In this document: piece by piece, positions 9,655 through 20,544 of the stretch
How positions within the stretch are numbered: the first letter of the stretch is position 1
How the letters are laid out: each line of letters starts with the position of its first letter
Source of the DNA: Rosa chinensis
Taxonomy: Eukaryota > Streptophyta > Magnoliopsida > Rosales > Rosaceae
Reading direction: 5' to 3'
Length of the DNA stretch: 64,000 bases
Assembly (NCBI RefSeq): GCF_002994745.2
Contig: NC_037090.1
Location: 22,208,001-22,272,000, forward strand
The notes under the pieces: generated by a model
Told to the model about the DNA's origin: nothing
Database searches by the model: none
What the model saw: only the letters and a program-made list of their open reading frames with translations
Program-made: the position numbers and the translations under genes

Positions 9655-11222
9655 CTGATCCAAAAAAAAAAAAAAAAACTAAACTATTCTTCGTTAATCA
9701 TAAACGCATCATTGTTTCTCTCTGCCAATCATGGTCTTCCGAAGGCTCAGAGATGGCGTTCAGGTGATGGTTCACATAAATCCGGTGATGGTGGTTCTGG
9801 GTGATTGGGTTTGGGTCCTGTGCTGTGCGACAGCGGTGGTGTTCTGTCTGATGGTGATAACGAGTTAACGACTGGGTAACCTCTTCGAGCTTGGCTGTTT
9901 GGGGGTCCTGGTTTTGTTTATGCAGGTTGGTCCGATCCATTTCTTCGCATTCTCCGACATCGCTGGTGGGCTAGCGGTATCCCAAACTGATCCGGATCCT
10001 CTCCTTGCCTGCTTTTGGGCCTTGGTTGTCCTCAACTTTTAATCTCAGCCGTAGATAATTAAAAAAGATTAATAATATGCCACATCAGCAAAATATATTA
10101 ATGTGTGTATAAAATACAGAGTTTTAGAATTTCAACGTTAACACTTAACAGAACTCCCCCCCTCCTCCCTTCACAGGTCACATTCGAATCCTTCATCCTC
10201 CATTGAAGCAATTCTCTACTTCCTCTTTCATCTTCTTTCAATTAAAGGGTAAAACTCAAAGATGGTCGACTCATGGAGAGCCTACAATGAAATCCAAGTT
10301 TCACCCAAATCAAACACTCCCTCTTCCTTAAGCGAGGACGGATCAAGATCAATATATCTAAGGGCTTATTCAATAAATCGGGTTTTCTCACAACTGAAAT
10401 CTTTCTGGGAAGCAATCTGAGAAGTCCGAGCAATCTTTCCGGGCTTTATTAGATAGATGAATTATTCTGTACTCGCAGACTACTGTCATACATTTGTTCA
10501 AGCCAATAATATTACTCGAATTTTATGGAGACCATGCACGGGGTGAAAAAAATAAAAAAAATTAAGAGACCAGAAATAACTATATATAAGTCATATGGGC
10601 AAATCACATTAACTCAAACCACCAAATGTACCATGATCCGGGATCATGTTATAATTTTCCTATTAAACTCGTGTCTGTCTAAAATAAGGATGACGATAAT
10701 AATTAATCACGATGATAAGATTGATGATATCATTTTATTTTTCTCTCAAATGTCAATCCATGTAACAATTCTGTTTTCAATCTTATCCACCATTCTTCCA
10801 TCCTTGTTTTTCTCTCTCAATCTCATTCATGTGATAAGCTTCCCATCCACTTACCCGAATCACAATCATTATCAATTTCCTCTTTAATTGACAAAAGTAT
10901 AAAAACTTGTCTTGCAGTATATCTGAAAACAAAACCAGAACAAATAACTATCTATTTATCCAATTTAGTTGCAGAGAAACAAACAGGGAAGAGATGAGAT
11001 TGAAGACAAATTAAAAAGACGAGAAAGAGATGTTTTTGGTCAGTGTTTTTTTTTTTTTTTTGGTTAAACAAACGTCATTTGCTTTAAAGTTGGCATTATT
11101 AGTGGGTTTAATTGACTTTTGCTGAGGTGTCATAACATTGGCCTTTAGATTTCACTAGTTACAGAGCCCGCGCTTCGTAGCAGATAATATAAATGTATCA
11201 ATTGTTTTCTTTCTAACTGAAC
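9655..11222. other. Low-information region between two gene remnants
   Basis: A poly(A) tract starts at 9661. From 9700 to 10030 the sequence is more GC-rich and open on both strands, but no family is recognisable. A 52-codon + strand ORF at 10261 (MVDSWRAYNEIQVS...) follows a short pyrimidine-rich leader and has no recognised relatives. From 10450 on the sequence is AT-rich with no gene. Confidence 0.4.
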
Positions 11223-13898
11223 TCACATAAAAGGTACGAGTGTTCTATTATATACTTGAGACTTGAGAGTAATCCGAAGAAACATGCGTCTCTGCTTGAT
11301 CTTTGCCGATATTTTTTGTGCCTTCCTTGCTAGTGCTACCTGTTCCTTGACCTAAAATAAAAATTTAAACAAGAATTTCTCAATAGTTGGGATAATATAA
11401 TGAGTTCCATTTCTTCTACCATCTAAACTCTACAGTATATATCAAATCAGGCACAAAATGAGAACTAAATCAATTTCATCACCTTAACGTCATCAAATGA
11501 ACCCATTCATTTAGAAGTTAGCAAATACTATAATAGCTTACTACACGTTCAGTACACCAATCCCCAACCCCAAGTCCAAATGTACACAACAAACTAACCT
11601 CATCAGATGTCAATGCAGGGTAATATCCAAAGTATTTCATGGTTGCAAGTTCATAGCACTGAAACCTGGTCTCTATTGTAGTCTCCTTCCCCTTGGAGCT
11701 CCCTGTACGATAAAAACCAATTATACAAATCAAACATCATAATCTTCTTTATTTGCTCTCTTTTTTGTCATTACTTCACTCATTTGAAGTTTAATTGTTC
11801 ATTCAGAGAACAAATGCCACACACTATTTAATTTTTCATCTGAGATATGTTGTTTGAAATTTATATTAATTGCTGTTTTCTCTTTGTTTATTTGTAAGCT
11901 GATTCACATTTACAGAGACATGAAGAAAAAATAAAGTCAGATGGATTCAAAAAGTTTATGAAGCGGAAAAAACTAATTAGCAAGTATTCAAAACAAAAAC
12001 TTAATAATAACAATATGTACATGAAAAACATATCTCATATCTAAAGATCATTTTTTTTTTCTAAAGCAAAATAAAGCAAGTATAAGTGATTGTGAGATGA
12101 AGTGTCATTCAGCTGCTAATGTAATCTTATATGTACATATATGGCAGACTACTGATATTGATAACCACATAAAAGTGGAAATTCAGCAATCAATAATTAA
12201 TAGTGATATAAAAACTGAAGTGAAGAATATATTATTCTGGAATCAACTTAGTAATGCATTAAAAAACAGTGGAACTAATCTCTACTATTTTAATGTAAAT
12301 GCAAAGTATTGATATTGAATATTGATATTGAACAAAAGTGTTTACAGAGAGACAGAGGAAAAAAAAAAACTGATTCAACAAAAATGTAAATAGCAGAACC
12401 AAGGTTTAATAATTTGATGATTCATTGAACTATAGAAACTTTTTAATTGATGCTACATGTAGTTTGCTAATTGTGTTGATTTTAAGACCAATTTGTAGTT
12501 TTAATATGTTTTGTTTTTAAAGAAAACAAAATCCAAAGTTCACAGATTCAAAAAAATTGATGAACATGGTCAAAGGTCACTTGCACAACTGCAGTTGAAA
12601 ACTATAAAGAATAATATGAGCATTTGAACCAAAGTGAGACAGAATCTTGAACATTAGATCAAATTCAACTTGAACAAACTATTGGCGGATTAACAACCAA
12701 AATATAGGAGGTGTAGCTTTCCAAAAGAGAAAAAGAAAACAAAACAGTTTAAAAGCTATAAAGAATAAAGTGAAGTGGATAGAGTGGTCACTGGTCCAAA
12801 ATACAAACAAATATTTTTTTTGAAAGGAAATACAAACAAATATTTAAGAGTTTGAAGTATAGTTTTTGATTAACAGAAGAAATATATTTTAAGCTATATC
12901 AAGTTAGCAAAATATTATGCATTATAGCTGTAGATAAAGAAAGGCTTTGTCAGAAAGACAATCATATAGATCATATAGCACTTGTAGCAAATTTAATGCC
13001 AGTTTTTTCCAAATTGACGTAAATTGTTATTCAATTTTTTTTCATTTGTAAGCTGATTGATATTGACAGAAAAAAAAAAACATGATTTAAAGTGAAATAG
13101 ATTGAAATATAAACCTCCATAGAGCAAAATAACTGATCAAGAGCCACCAAACCAGAAAAATTTGAAAACAACAAAAGATACAGCAAAAACAGGTCTCTGG
13201 TTAAGGTTGCATCTGAAGGTTTAAATGATTTTTTTTTTTTTTTTTTTGGGATTAATCGAGGATATATAATAGGGTTCCCATTTAGCTGCTAATAGGATTC
13301 TCATATTGCAAACTAACTTGGTTCAATAGGATTCTGATTTAGCTGTTAATCTAATTTCATATTTATTTATACTTTGACCTTCTCACATTCACAGCCACAC
13401 TAAATTTAAAACAGAGCAATCCACTAATGAACAATAATGTTAACACTGAAGCCAATGGTAAATGATACGGGAACAAATACAGTAATTGATCTAAAGAGAG
13501 TGCAGCTAACTTCTACGAATGTAATGTAATCGTTTTCAGAGTTTTACTTACCTTCAAAAGGCAGATGGAGCAGTTTTAGGAAGCCTTTTGAAAACTGCGT
13601 TTTGATATGAACTAAGTTTATTTTGATAATATGCACACAGTCTCTGCTGCAAGAAAACAAAAAAATCAAGATAGATGTTATACTAAAGGGATATCAGACA
13701 GAAAGAACAAAGCCAAACAACCCATATCTAATCACCACAACCTACAGTTTAAGAAGAACAATCCCAAAACATAAGATTATAAAGAGAGAGTTGTTACCAG
13801 ATGCAGAAGAGACCAAAAGCTCCTTCAACCCTACCCTTTTCTAATGCTCTTCCCTTGATGCTCAGTGCATATCCTTCCAGTAAGTCTGCATGCCCATG
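11223..13898 (-). CDS. Unrecognised gene, four 3' exons (5' end not found)
   Basis: Four blocks keep one reading frame across consensus splice sites. A 13798-13898 lies between CACTAG and GTAACA. B 13552-13646 lies between TTGCAG and GTAAGT. C 11599-11702 lies between GTACAG and GTTAGT. D 11223-11351 follows TTTTAG and ends at TGA. Phases agree at every join (101, 95, 104 and 129 nt), which is hard to get by chance. The product would read HADLLEGYALSIKGRALEKG in A, KTQFSKGFLKLLHLPFE in B, CYELATMKYFGYYPALTSDE in C and a basic VKEQVALARKAQKISAKIKQ in D. I do not recognise the family. Intron B-C is about 1.85 kb. No initiator exon was found upstream before the truncated helicase copy at 14942, so this may be a 5'-truncated gene. 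Confidence 0.45.
12799..12845 (-). mobile_element. Minimal poly(T)/poly(A) retroposon scar
   Basis: Perfect 18-bp direct repeats, AAATACAAACAAATATTT (12799-12816 and 12828-12845), enclose only TTTTTGAAAGG. Read on the minus strand the core is CCTTTCAAAAA, the same tail seen at 8898 and 48203. Confidence 0.7.
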
Positions 13899-13955
13899 CT
13901 AGTGTTGTGTGAAAAAAAGAACATATTCATTGCATTAAGTAACATAAGTTAGGCC

Positions 13956-13958
<3 letters not shown>

Positions 13959-13997
<39 letters not shown>
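13959..13997. repeat. (TA)n microsatellite
   Basis: About 19 TA repeats. A second AT tract lies at 14251-14282. Confidence 0.95.
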
Positions 13998-13999
<2 letters not shown>

Positions 14000-14248
14000 T
14001 GGTGAGCACGCAGAATCCTTTTCACAACTTATCACAGAACCCTTTATTGACAATATAGGGTTCAGATAGTGACTTTAAGCGGGCATTATAATTTACGTCC
14101 TGTTTTCCTCTATCATTGTCTCAACTAATAAACAATCAATTGATTCAGACAATATCTAAGAAGAGAGATGCCAGCTTAGATAGGTTTCCCCACATCACTA
14201 AGCTGCACAAATAGATGAAAAAAAAGAAGAGAAAAAAAACAGGCTGTG

Positions 14249-14250
<2 letters not shown>

Positions 14251-14282
<32 letters not shown>
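14251..14282. repeat. (AT)16 microsatellite
   Basis: Uninterrupted AT dinucleotides in the intergenic stretch between the unrecognised gene and the truncated helicase copy. The rest of 14283-14941 shows no recognisable gene. Confidence 0.95.
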
Positions 14283-14288
<6 letters not shown>

Positions 14289-16492
14289 CACAGTTGTACA
14301 TGCTTTTCTCCATTCACTCTATCCTACCCCAACTCCAAAGCAAAGAATAAGCAAAATGTCTCCTCATTCACAGTTAAGGGAAGTAGGGTTTTGAAGGTGT
14401 AGAGTTTACTGAGACCCCTTGTCGTAGAGGCAAGTTAGGTCAGTCCATATTTGAAGTTTGATTCCTACATCCACAGCTCTACCTAAAACGCCAAAAGAGA
14501 TATAGAATCACTATTCCAACTTTTATTCATCACTTGTAATACTGTCACGAATGTAGAGTACTAAACCCTCAATTAAAGACAGACAGAAACTCCATTAATT
14601 AAATTGGAACAAATGCCAGCATAGATAGACCCTGATCAAGTCCCCTATTCTTCAACCCCAACGTAACTATGATCTTAAAGAATTTCTCGGTCAAGGCCAA
14701 CGCCAACCAAAAGGAGGAATCTTTGCACTCTTCCTTTTTTCATAACATTAAGCCATATGTATTTGGTTTGAAACTCTATGCTTAAGACCAAGACTGCAAT
14801 TTTTCAGAACATCACACCATAAAGCACACGATTTCGATGCCTAATGGAAGATTCGGAAATAAAAACAACTTGATCAGTAATAATGAGATAACAACCAAAT
14901 TGGTACTATTTCCTGAGATGAATAAAGCTAAGAAGTACCATTCTTCACTTTTTCACTATAAACCATGTAAGGCAGAGGGAATAAATGAACGCCAGCATTG
15001 ACTGATCCAGGATGGATATCAACTTTACCAACTTCTTCGGTTTAGAATGCTGTCCACTTTCCTCTTCTTTTACACTGCACAACATTTGGGTAAAGCCCAG
15101 CACAAAGAATTGCAGACACCATCTCCAAGTCATGGCTGTATTGGTTGTAAGCCTGCACAAACATACTATGGTCATCTTGCAAAATCCTCCTCTTTTTAGT
15201 TTTTAGACAGACATAGGCCACTTGACCAAAATACTTGGAAGGAAAAACTGGGGAAAGAAAACAGTTAAATAAGTGCAGAATCAACAAAATCAAGCAATGG
15301 GACCCTCTTTGATTGTGAAATGACAAAACATTAAAAGGACAATATAATGAAAATATATCACTTGAACAAGAAAAACTGGGGTGTTCTGTTGGTAAGAATT
15401 CTAATTTTTGTTTCTTGTCTTGCAAGTTAAAGAGAGTAGTAGGAAAAAGAATCAGAGAAATAAAATTAGCAGCAAAGGGAAGAATAGACAAACTGAGTTC
15501 GGAACATAAACCTAAATAAACTTTTGAAATTGTTTTCAGTTTTTATTTACACCTCCCCCAATAGGTTTTTATTCCTTTTCTCTCTAACTGTCTCTCTTAT
15601 TTTCTCTTCTCTCCCCCCTCCTATCCTTCCCCCTATCTCTCAATAAATAAACAAACAAAAAGGATACCAAATGAGCCCTTAAAGTTTAGGAGCTTACATA
15701 GTTACATTAGCACCCCTGGATTTGTCGACAAAACCAATGTTTGATAATAGATCTACAAACTGCACCCTCATATCCTCCATCATCTGCATGGTTACTGGTG
15801 ATAAAAAGTTATCCCAACAGAATGATTTTTCTGATCCATTACAGTTTGTATCTTTCCATCCTTCAAAAACTTTAACAACTGCTATGTGATCACTGCATAA
15901 ACAACAAATGTCCAGATTAGCCAGAGAACCAAGGTCAAACTTCTGAAATTCAGCAATGGCGTTCAGCGAATGAGCTAACCTAAAAGAATCACCAGCAAAG
16001 GATCTTTTTGCAGCATCAGTTTCCTCTTTCCTATCTATTGGTAGGATAAATGGGTCTCAATGAGCTAGGGCAGCAGCAATTGTTAACGTAGGATTGAGGC
16101 ATTGAAAAATAGAACCCATTAGAAGCATAAAAAATAGAACCCAATAGAAGCATCTTTCCAATGTTTGCAATGGTACATAAAATGATACACACCAAGCGGA
16201 GTAAGCTCCTCCATATCATATAGTTTTGAGAAGTTCGATGGCATTTTGAACTGCAAGAGAATCTGGTGGTTGAAGTGCCTTTGCCAAAAATGATCCAACA
16301 ACTCCAAGCTGCAAACTCTTTATATGGAGGCATAACTCTTGCAAGGGTGTCCAGAGAATTTCAGGTAACTGATATTGGAGCATTGCATCGTGAATCATTT
16401 TTGGATATAGTCTGTAACAAACTCCCGGTTGGACACGGCCAGCACGCCCTCGTCTCTGAAATCATCTCACCAAACAAAAAATGTTTCAGTTA

Positions 16493-16545
16493 GCAAAAAA
16501 GATCCAGCACATGTTTAAAAAAAAAAAGGGCAAAAAAGATCCAGC
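16493..16545 (+). mobile_element. Minimal poly(A) retroposon scar in the helicase pseudogene
   Basis: Perfect direct repeats GCAAAAAAGATCCAGC (16493-16508 and 16530-16545) enclose ACATGTTT followed by poly(A) and GG. The intact gene has an expanded, diverged A-rich version of the same site (about 22565-22665), so the event predates the duplication. Confidence 0.65.
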
Positions 16546-17540
16546 TTGGCAGGGTCTCAAGAAGTACAATACAAATAAAGCAAATGATTCGCTGCTACTC
16601 TTGGTATTATACCTGATGTGCTGAAGCCTTTGAAATACATGATGGTAATAGACAAGCCAACTTGTTTAAAGCATCATAACTCGTTTCCTTTGCCTTTTGA
16701 CAGTCTATGACATACACGACATCATCTATGGTAATACTGCTCTCTGCAATGTTTGTTGCCAGCACAATTTTTCTACAAGAATAGATAAAGAAAATATAAA
16801 ATTTGGGAAGACAGATGAAACAAAGTAGGGGTAGGGATACTACTAATGAACTATTACACCATGGATCGTGCAGAATAGTATAGTGATTCCACCGATGTTA
16901 GCGCACACAAATAGAATTGAACTGCAACATCTATTTTCAGTCAATCCAATGAATTGAAGCATACTCTCCACATACGATTTACAACTATACAAGAACCAAC
17001 CAAAACACCATATGGCCCAAGAATTAAACATCATGAGAAAATTGATCTATAGAAATTAGATGCTAAGATCAAATGATGGTCCTCAATGCCTGAATTTAAA
17101 TGAATTTTTCCAACACAATACGCTTACCTTTTGTTAGTGGGAGGACGATCAAATATTTCTCGTTGATTGACAGTAGGCATTGACCCATGCAGGGGAAGAA
17201 CCATGAACTTCTCAGGATCTCCAAGGAATCTATTTCCCTTAATTAATTTTGTCAAGTAACTTTAATATATCATCCCAGCCCGTAAGGAAACAAGAACTGC
17301 TCCATCTCTCTCATATATATATATAGTGACATATATGTTCCACAGTTGCCTCCACCTACACATGATATGATGGTTACAATGCATTAATAAAGGACATAAA
17401 TTCATTTTGAACATAAAAGTAGTCTTCACTATCATGACAAAGAATCTTCAGTAAGAAAGACATGCATATTGGACAGTCAGATGCGACAATGCACAAAATT
17501 CTTCAAAGATGCAACAATGCACAAAATTCTTCAAAGTAAT

Positions 17541-17592
17541 AAAACACCAGGATGGCCCTTCAAAAAAAAAAAAAAACAAAAACACCAGGATG
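17541..17592 (+). mobile_element. Minimal poly(A) retroposon scar, shared with the intact helicase
   Basis: Direct repeats AAAACACCAGGATGG (17541-17555 and 17578-17592) enclose CCCTTC plus poly(A). The same insertion, with its duplication, is at 23601-23657 in the intact gene. Confidence 0.75.
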
Positions 17593-18108
17593 GTGATAAA
17601 GCAAGTGGTTTACCAAACCCAAATCAAGCTGTGAACCAGACCAAGCTTCTACAGACTTTCATGTAGATGTGCTGTAACTTTTATAGCGAATATCAATATC
17701 AACATCCTGCAGAAATAATGTCGGAACTGCTGAAGCAATAAACCGGAAAACCTTAAGGATCTAAACAAGGTTATCTAAGGATTTTTGTGCACCAAGAGTG
17801 GTACAATTTGTCAATACATAATTTTGTATGCAAGTTTTAAAATTGATTTGGTAAGAAACTTAGAATGATAGGAAAGTAAGATTGCCTCAAATAGTTAACT
17901 GTTCTTGGAGTCTTGCTGTCTCCTTCTCCTGAATTTCCCCTCTCCATCTTGTCGGACTCTGACTTGACTATATAATGAGTTTTCTCCAAAACATCTTCTA
18001 GAAATAGCTCTGCCACAGGGAACCCTGCCATTTTGAAAGAACGCAAAAGCTTATAAAGAACATGTGTTGAAAAATCTCAAAAGACAAAAGTCTTGTTAGA
18101 GGATTATA

Positions 18109-19050
18109 TCAATAGGGAATGATCCTATCAATTACCTTGTGGAAGATGTTCGGAACTTCTCTTACTCGTAGTAGCCGATGGTCAAACCGAGGTTACGAAT
18201 CGAACATTGGGAAATATGATTCGCAGTATTAACCGAAGCAATGGGACTACGTCTTGCTACAAGTTGAGTTTGCTTACAACAATTCCGTACATCGATCTAT
18301 TTGATGGACTCCGTTTTCAGTGGTGTATGTCTCTCCGCTAAAGCATGTTGTCGACTTAACAAATATTTCAAAAGACAAAGGATTTAGTGTGGCAGCGGAA
18401 TCTATGGAAGTGCATGGAGTTCAGGAAAAGAGGTCAAGAAGAAGCTAAGGCCCTTGCAGATTCTCATAGGCGAGAGAAAGTGTTCAAAGAAGGAGATTAT
18501 GTTATGATCTACCTGCGCAAAGAAAGATTCCCTGTTGGCACTTATAACAAGCTTCAACCCGATGTATGGTCCATACAAAGCGTACAAAAGATCAATGACA
18601 AAGGCATTGTCATGGACTTGCCCGAATCCATGGGAATTTCAAAGACTTTCTGATATCCATGAGTTTCGGGCTGATGCCCACGATCATGACATAAACTCGA
18701 GGGCGAGTTCTTTTCAAATGGGGATACTGATGTAGAACGACTCGGAGAAGAGTTCGAGCAGCAGCTTGAGAAACAGCGTCGTAAAAGCATAAGTTTCGTC
18801 CTTATCTTCATAGATTTAGAATACGTTTAATATTTATTCTCAAAAAAAAAAAAAAAAAAAAAAACGTTTAATATTTCAATAAGGAGTTCCAGTTCCAACA
18901 GGTTTGTTATTTCCTAGTTCTAAACTAAATAGGATTTAGTCATGAGTTAGAGTCTATATAAGGCACCCTCAAGGTTGTATTAGGCATTCAACAATTGAAT
19001 AACAATAAAATAACTCAGACATTTATCTCACTTATTATCCTTATATTCAG
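18109..19050 (+). mobile_element. Gypsy integrase C-terminus and 3' LTR (fragment)
   Basis: 18150-18660 is a shuffled version of the integrase C-terminal end seen intact at 61963-62541. It shows [32 protein letters not shown] and [11 protein letters not shown], but with internal deletions and frameshifts. A purine run (AAATGGGGA) precedes TGATGTAGAACGAC at 18728, the LTR start. The LTR carries TCTATATAAGGCACCC, a likely TATA box, near 18952. The LTR holds a minimal poly(A) insertion between ACGTTTAATATTT repeats (18823-18835 and 18864-18876). Confidence 0.8.
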
Positions 19051-19054
19051 TTCG

Positions 19055-19399
19055 ATGGAGAGGCTTGAATTGGAGGCTATCAGGACGCAAGCGGAAAAGG
19101 TTGTCCGTAGATGGAAACGGGATCGAATGGCGGAGGAGAAGGAGAAGGAGGATGCAGTAAATGAGGATGATACGGAGGTTCATATCGAATATGACCGGTG
19201 CGGCCCATACACGACTATGACCTTGGCAAAAACCAAATTAGCTGAGGTTTTTAATCAATGTATTGAAAGCCGCACCATGGTCACCTTGGTCCCTGTTAAT
19301 GTCGATCCTGGAAGCTCAACTGTTGAGGTAAGAATTGGTGGAACCCCACGCAATATCAAGGAGGCTGTGCTATTGATAGAGGCTGTTCGTGAGGTATGA
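19055..19399 (+). CDS. ORF next to gypsy LTR with KH-like C-terminal half
   Basis: A 114-residue ORF starts MERLELEAIRTQAEKVVRRW, then a charged region (EEKEKEDAVNEDD), then TLVPVNVDPGSSTVEVRIGG and TPRNIKEAVLLIEAVREV. The last part resembles the beta-beta-alpha end of a KH domain (...V.I.GTP..I..A..LI), but no GxxG loop is visible, so the match is tentative. GAG|GTAAGA and GAG|GTATGA could be splice donors. The same sequence follows the LTR at 63083-63430, where it is full of stops. Linkage to the LTR in both places suggests the internal leader or gag start of this gypsy family, or a gene piece it carries. Expression is unknown. Confidence 0.4.
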   Translation: MERLELEAIRTQAEKVVRRWKRDRMAEEKEKEDAVNEDDTEVHIEYDRCGPYTTMTLAKTKLAEVFNQCIESRTMVTLVPVNVDPGSSTVEVRIGGTPRNIKEAVLLIEAVREV

Positions 19400-19828
19400 T
19401 TTTGATGTTAGTTGCGGGACATTTGATTGTTGCGAAACTCTTCAGACTGCTTTTCTTTCTTTTGAAATTGTTCAGTTGTGATTATATTCAATTGACTTCA
19501 AATGAGTACTCCTTTACTCTCATTTTCTTTTTAAATAATTTGTTTTCAACCTTTATTCCAATGTTTGCTCTTGTACATCCATGGTCATCGCTTGTGACCA
19601 AATTAGAGATTTGATCTAGGCACAATGTTGCAGATCTTTCTCCACCAACGAAGTGTTTTCATACATTGATTCTTCTATGACGAAAAATGTCTGTAAATAC
19701 CAGACAACTAGTGGCTAGCTGTGCACTGGACACGTATCACAAACCTAGAGGAGACTATTACATAAACTAGATAAACCTAATATTCCATTAACCGTGCAGC
19801 AAAACGGTGCCTTTCAACACCCACAGTC

Positions 19829-20055
19829 ATGATGACATTACCTTTAGTCTCCATGAGAGACCAGGTTCTTATTTTACTCATGCTTATTGTCAAGCCAACT
19901 TTGTGGCTCACAAATTAGCTAGATTTGCTCTTTCTAGTTTTCAATTTTCTTCTTGGGGTGTTGTGCCTCCTTATTTTGTTTATGATGTAATCACAAAGGA
20001 GAGTTCTCCTAAGTTTAATAAGAATTGTCCGTTCCGTTCAAAAAATAAAAATAAA
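19829..20055 (+). mobile_element. 5'-truncated LINE with RNase H-like C-terminus and 13-bp TSD
   Basis: Perfect direct repeats AACACCCACAGTC (19816-19828 and 20056-20068) bound 227 bp. The insert encodes YCQANFVAHKLARFALSS and VVPPYFVYDVI, the C-terminal end of the reverse-transcriptase-associated RNase H-like domain of plant L1 LINEs. It ends in an A-rich tail (AAAAAATAAAAATAAAA). This is a complete target-primed insertion, truncated at its 5' end. Confidence 0.92.
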
Positions 20056-20068
20056 AACACCCACAGTC

Positions 20069-20544
20069 GCACTCCTGATTAGACTAGGAATAATAACAAA
20101 ACTGTTCACAGCATTCCTTCCCCCTTGCTGGTTTAACTACTCAGAAGATCCAACTCTGCAGTTGCAATGTAGCGGGAACTTAAAGTTCTAAATGAAGATA
20201 CGCTCATTCTCAAATTTTCAGATGCAAAAAGTATACAACAGACCTACTTAAATATAAAACTTATGTGTGGTTTTCCCGTTTGGATGAAACAAAACAAAGG
20301 CTTCCTTTGGCCATTATGTCATAGGTTAAACACTGCATCGGCCTTTCACGGAAAAACAGAGAGATATTTTTTTAACTCAAAGCCATTTGAGTAGTCCGGT
20401 AAGTTGGCATGTTTAGCGATCAAAATTTTCTATATTTTCTATTATTACATAATAAGAGACAAATTCTACTGCCGAACACTTCTTTCCTATAGAAAAATGG
20501 TACGACTACAAAACCGTGCTGACAGCACACAAGGAACAAAGAAT
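20069..20544. other. 3' flank of the DExH1-like gene
   Basis: No exon or repeat stands out. The part near 20500-20544 is probably the 3' UTR of the minus-strand helicase. Confidence 0.5.

Larger units (their letters stand above)
14942..18108 (-). pseudogene. Truncated tandem copy of the DExH1-like helicase
   Basis: This block is collinear, introns included, with 20970-24182 of the intact gene. It holds counterparts of exons 8 to 15 (part), so it covers helicase motifs IV-VI and HA2/OB segments but lacks motif I (GKT), DEIH and SAT. Lesions include a deletion after ELLKT near 16220 that removes the GALDD codons and shifts frame. CGA becomes TGA inside ALAH.DPFILP (near 16058). TA-repeat expansion breaks the exon near 17310-17330, and exon 8 has lost six bases (GFPVAEL for GLTFPVAEL). 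The left break (14941) falls in exon 15. The right break (about 18108) is at the exon 7/intron 7 border and abuts a gypsy fragment. One donor is GT here but GC in the intact gene. Dead copy. Confidence 0.92.

Noticed and set aside
9698..9940. 80-codon minus-strand ORF starting MDRTNLHKQNQDPQTAKLEE
   Set aside because: Low-complexity His/Gln-rich composition, no recognised domain and no splice or promoter support. It could be a retroelement gag start, but nothing confirms this.
10525..10887. 120-codon plus-strand ORF
   Set aside because: AT-rich, with biased hydrophobic low-complexity composition and no homology signal.
15012..15206. Plus-strand ORF repeated at 21039-21233
   Set aside because: It is antisense to helicase exon 15 in the two gene copies and repeats only because the gene is duplicated.
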